Shown: piece by piece, positions 22,393 through 22,490 of the stretch | Layout of the letters: every line of letters starts with the position of its first letter | Numbering within the stretch: the first letter of the stretch is position 1 | From: a virus | Direction: 5' to 3' (one strand) | IMG/VR virus record: IMGVR_UViG_3300032308_001221 | Location: 1-22,490 of that record | DNA length: 22,490 bases | Translations under genes and position numbers: made by a program | The notes under the pieces: model-generated | What the model was told of the DNA's origin: nothing | Database searches by the model: none | Seen by the model: the letters and a program-made list of their open reading frames with translations, nothing else

Positions 22393-22490
22393 ATGGCAAG
22401 GAAGCCGGTGTTGCTTGATGCGGTGCTCGGGCGGGTGCGGAACAACAGGGGAGGCCCGCGCTCTTGGTTTCAGCGTCTGCCTCCAGATGC
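22393..22490 (+). CDS. Start of an unidentified gene (3' partial)
   Basis: ATG 22393 opens a frame that continues to the window end with no stop: MARKPVLLDAVLGRVRNNRG, then GPRSWFQRLPPDA. GAAGGAG (22381-22387) 5 bases upstream is a good Shine-Dalgarno. The short basic start with an RGGPRSWFQRLP element looks like a small DNA-binding or regulatory protein, but 32 codons are too few for a family call. Confidence 0.5.
   Translation, partial: MARKPVLLDAVLGRVRNNRGGPRSWFQRLPPD

Noticed and set aside
1-22490. CRISPR arrays, tRNA genes, insertion sequences, attachment sites
   Set aside because: I looked for spaced direct repeats, cloverleaf-like segments and terminal inverted repeats with transposase motifs and saw none that I could support.

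Overview
This window is one continuous, rightward-transcribed structural module of a tailed phage or prophage with a siphovirus layout (HK97-type head, long tape measure, no sheath gene seen). Every supported gene is on the + strand. Genes are tightly packed: most junctions are ATGA or GTGA overlaps, GTG starts are common, and no stretch over 110 bases lacks a gene. DNA is GC-rich by eye. No integrase, lysis gene, replication gene, tRNA or attachment site is visible, so temperate versus lytic cannot be decided here. The host is uncertain. From memory of similar proteins, the HK97-like head genes and the Cys-containing protein at 21637 recall phages and prophages of Planctomycetota, but this is a weak inference.

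Layout. (1) Packaging, 1-2728: an HNH endonuclease cut by the window edge, with tandem zinc-finger-like cysteine motifs; a P27-type small terminase; a large terminase with ATPase and nuclease motifs. (2) Head, 2725-10662: an HK97 portal whose C-terminus carries a Tudor/DUF2945-like segment and a complete-looking HAD phosphatase-fold domain. Between portal and protease lies an unusual insert: a putative R-S-E ADP-ribosyltransferase, a putative HExxH metallopeptidase, a small acidic protein, and a small 'RHEVDK/WGGD' domain protein cut short by an in-frame TAA. Then come the prohead protease, a zinc-ribbon miniprotein, the major capsid protein and a probable decoration protein. (3) A rho-independent terminator at 10688-10728, then a putative GT-A glycosyltransferase. 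(4) Neck and head-tail joining, 11471-14309: a small protein, gp6-like connector, an unknown beta-rich protein, head closure, an enlarged gp10-like protein and a tail terminator. (5) Tail, 14313-22490: two tail-tube-like proteins, a gpG/gpGT tail assembly chaperone pair joined by a -1 frameshift signal, a 1283-residue tape measure, unrecognised tail-tip proteins (one with 22 consecutive prolines), a conserved unknown protein, an ImmA/IrrE-like HELAH mini-protein and the start of another gene.

Working together: the terminase packages DNA through the portal into a capsid matured by the protease, the neck proteins close the head, and the tape measure with the gpG/gpGT chaperones sets tail length. 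The terminator likely separates heavy production of capsid and decoration protein from lower expression of neck and tail genes.

The most novel-looking part is the portal-to-protease insert. Two neighbouring enzymes of toxin-like fold share an N-terminal Cys/Gly-rich motif at the same position (a 'DNSC..SNKG' signature near residue 48), next to a portal carrying its own HAD enzyme domain. I propose this as a candidate set of virion-packaged effectors; that is inference from position and motifs only.
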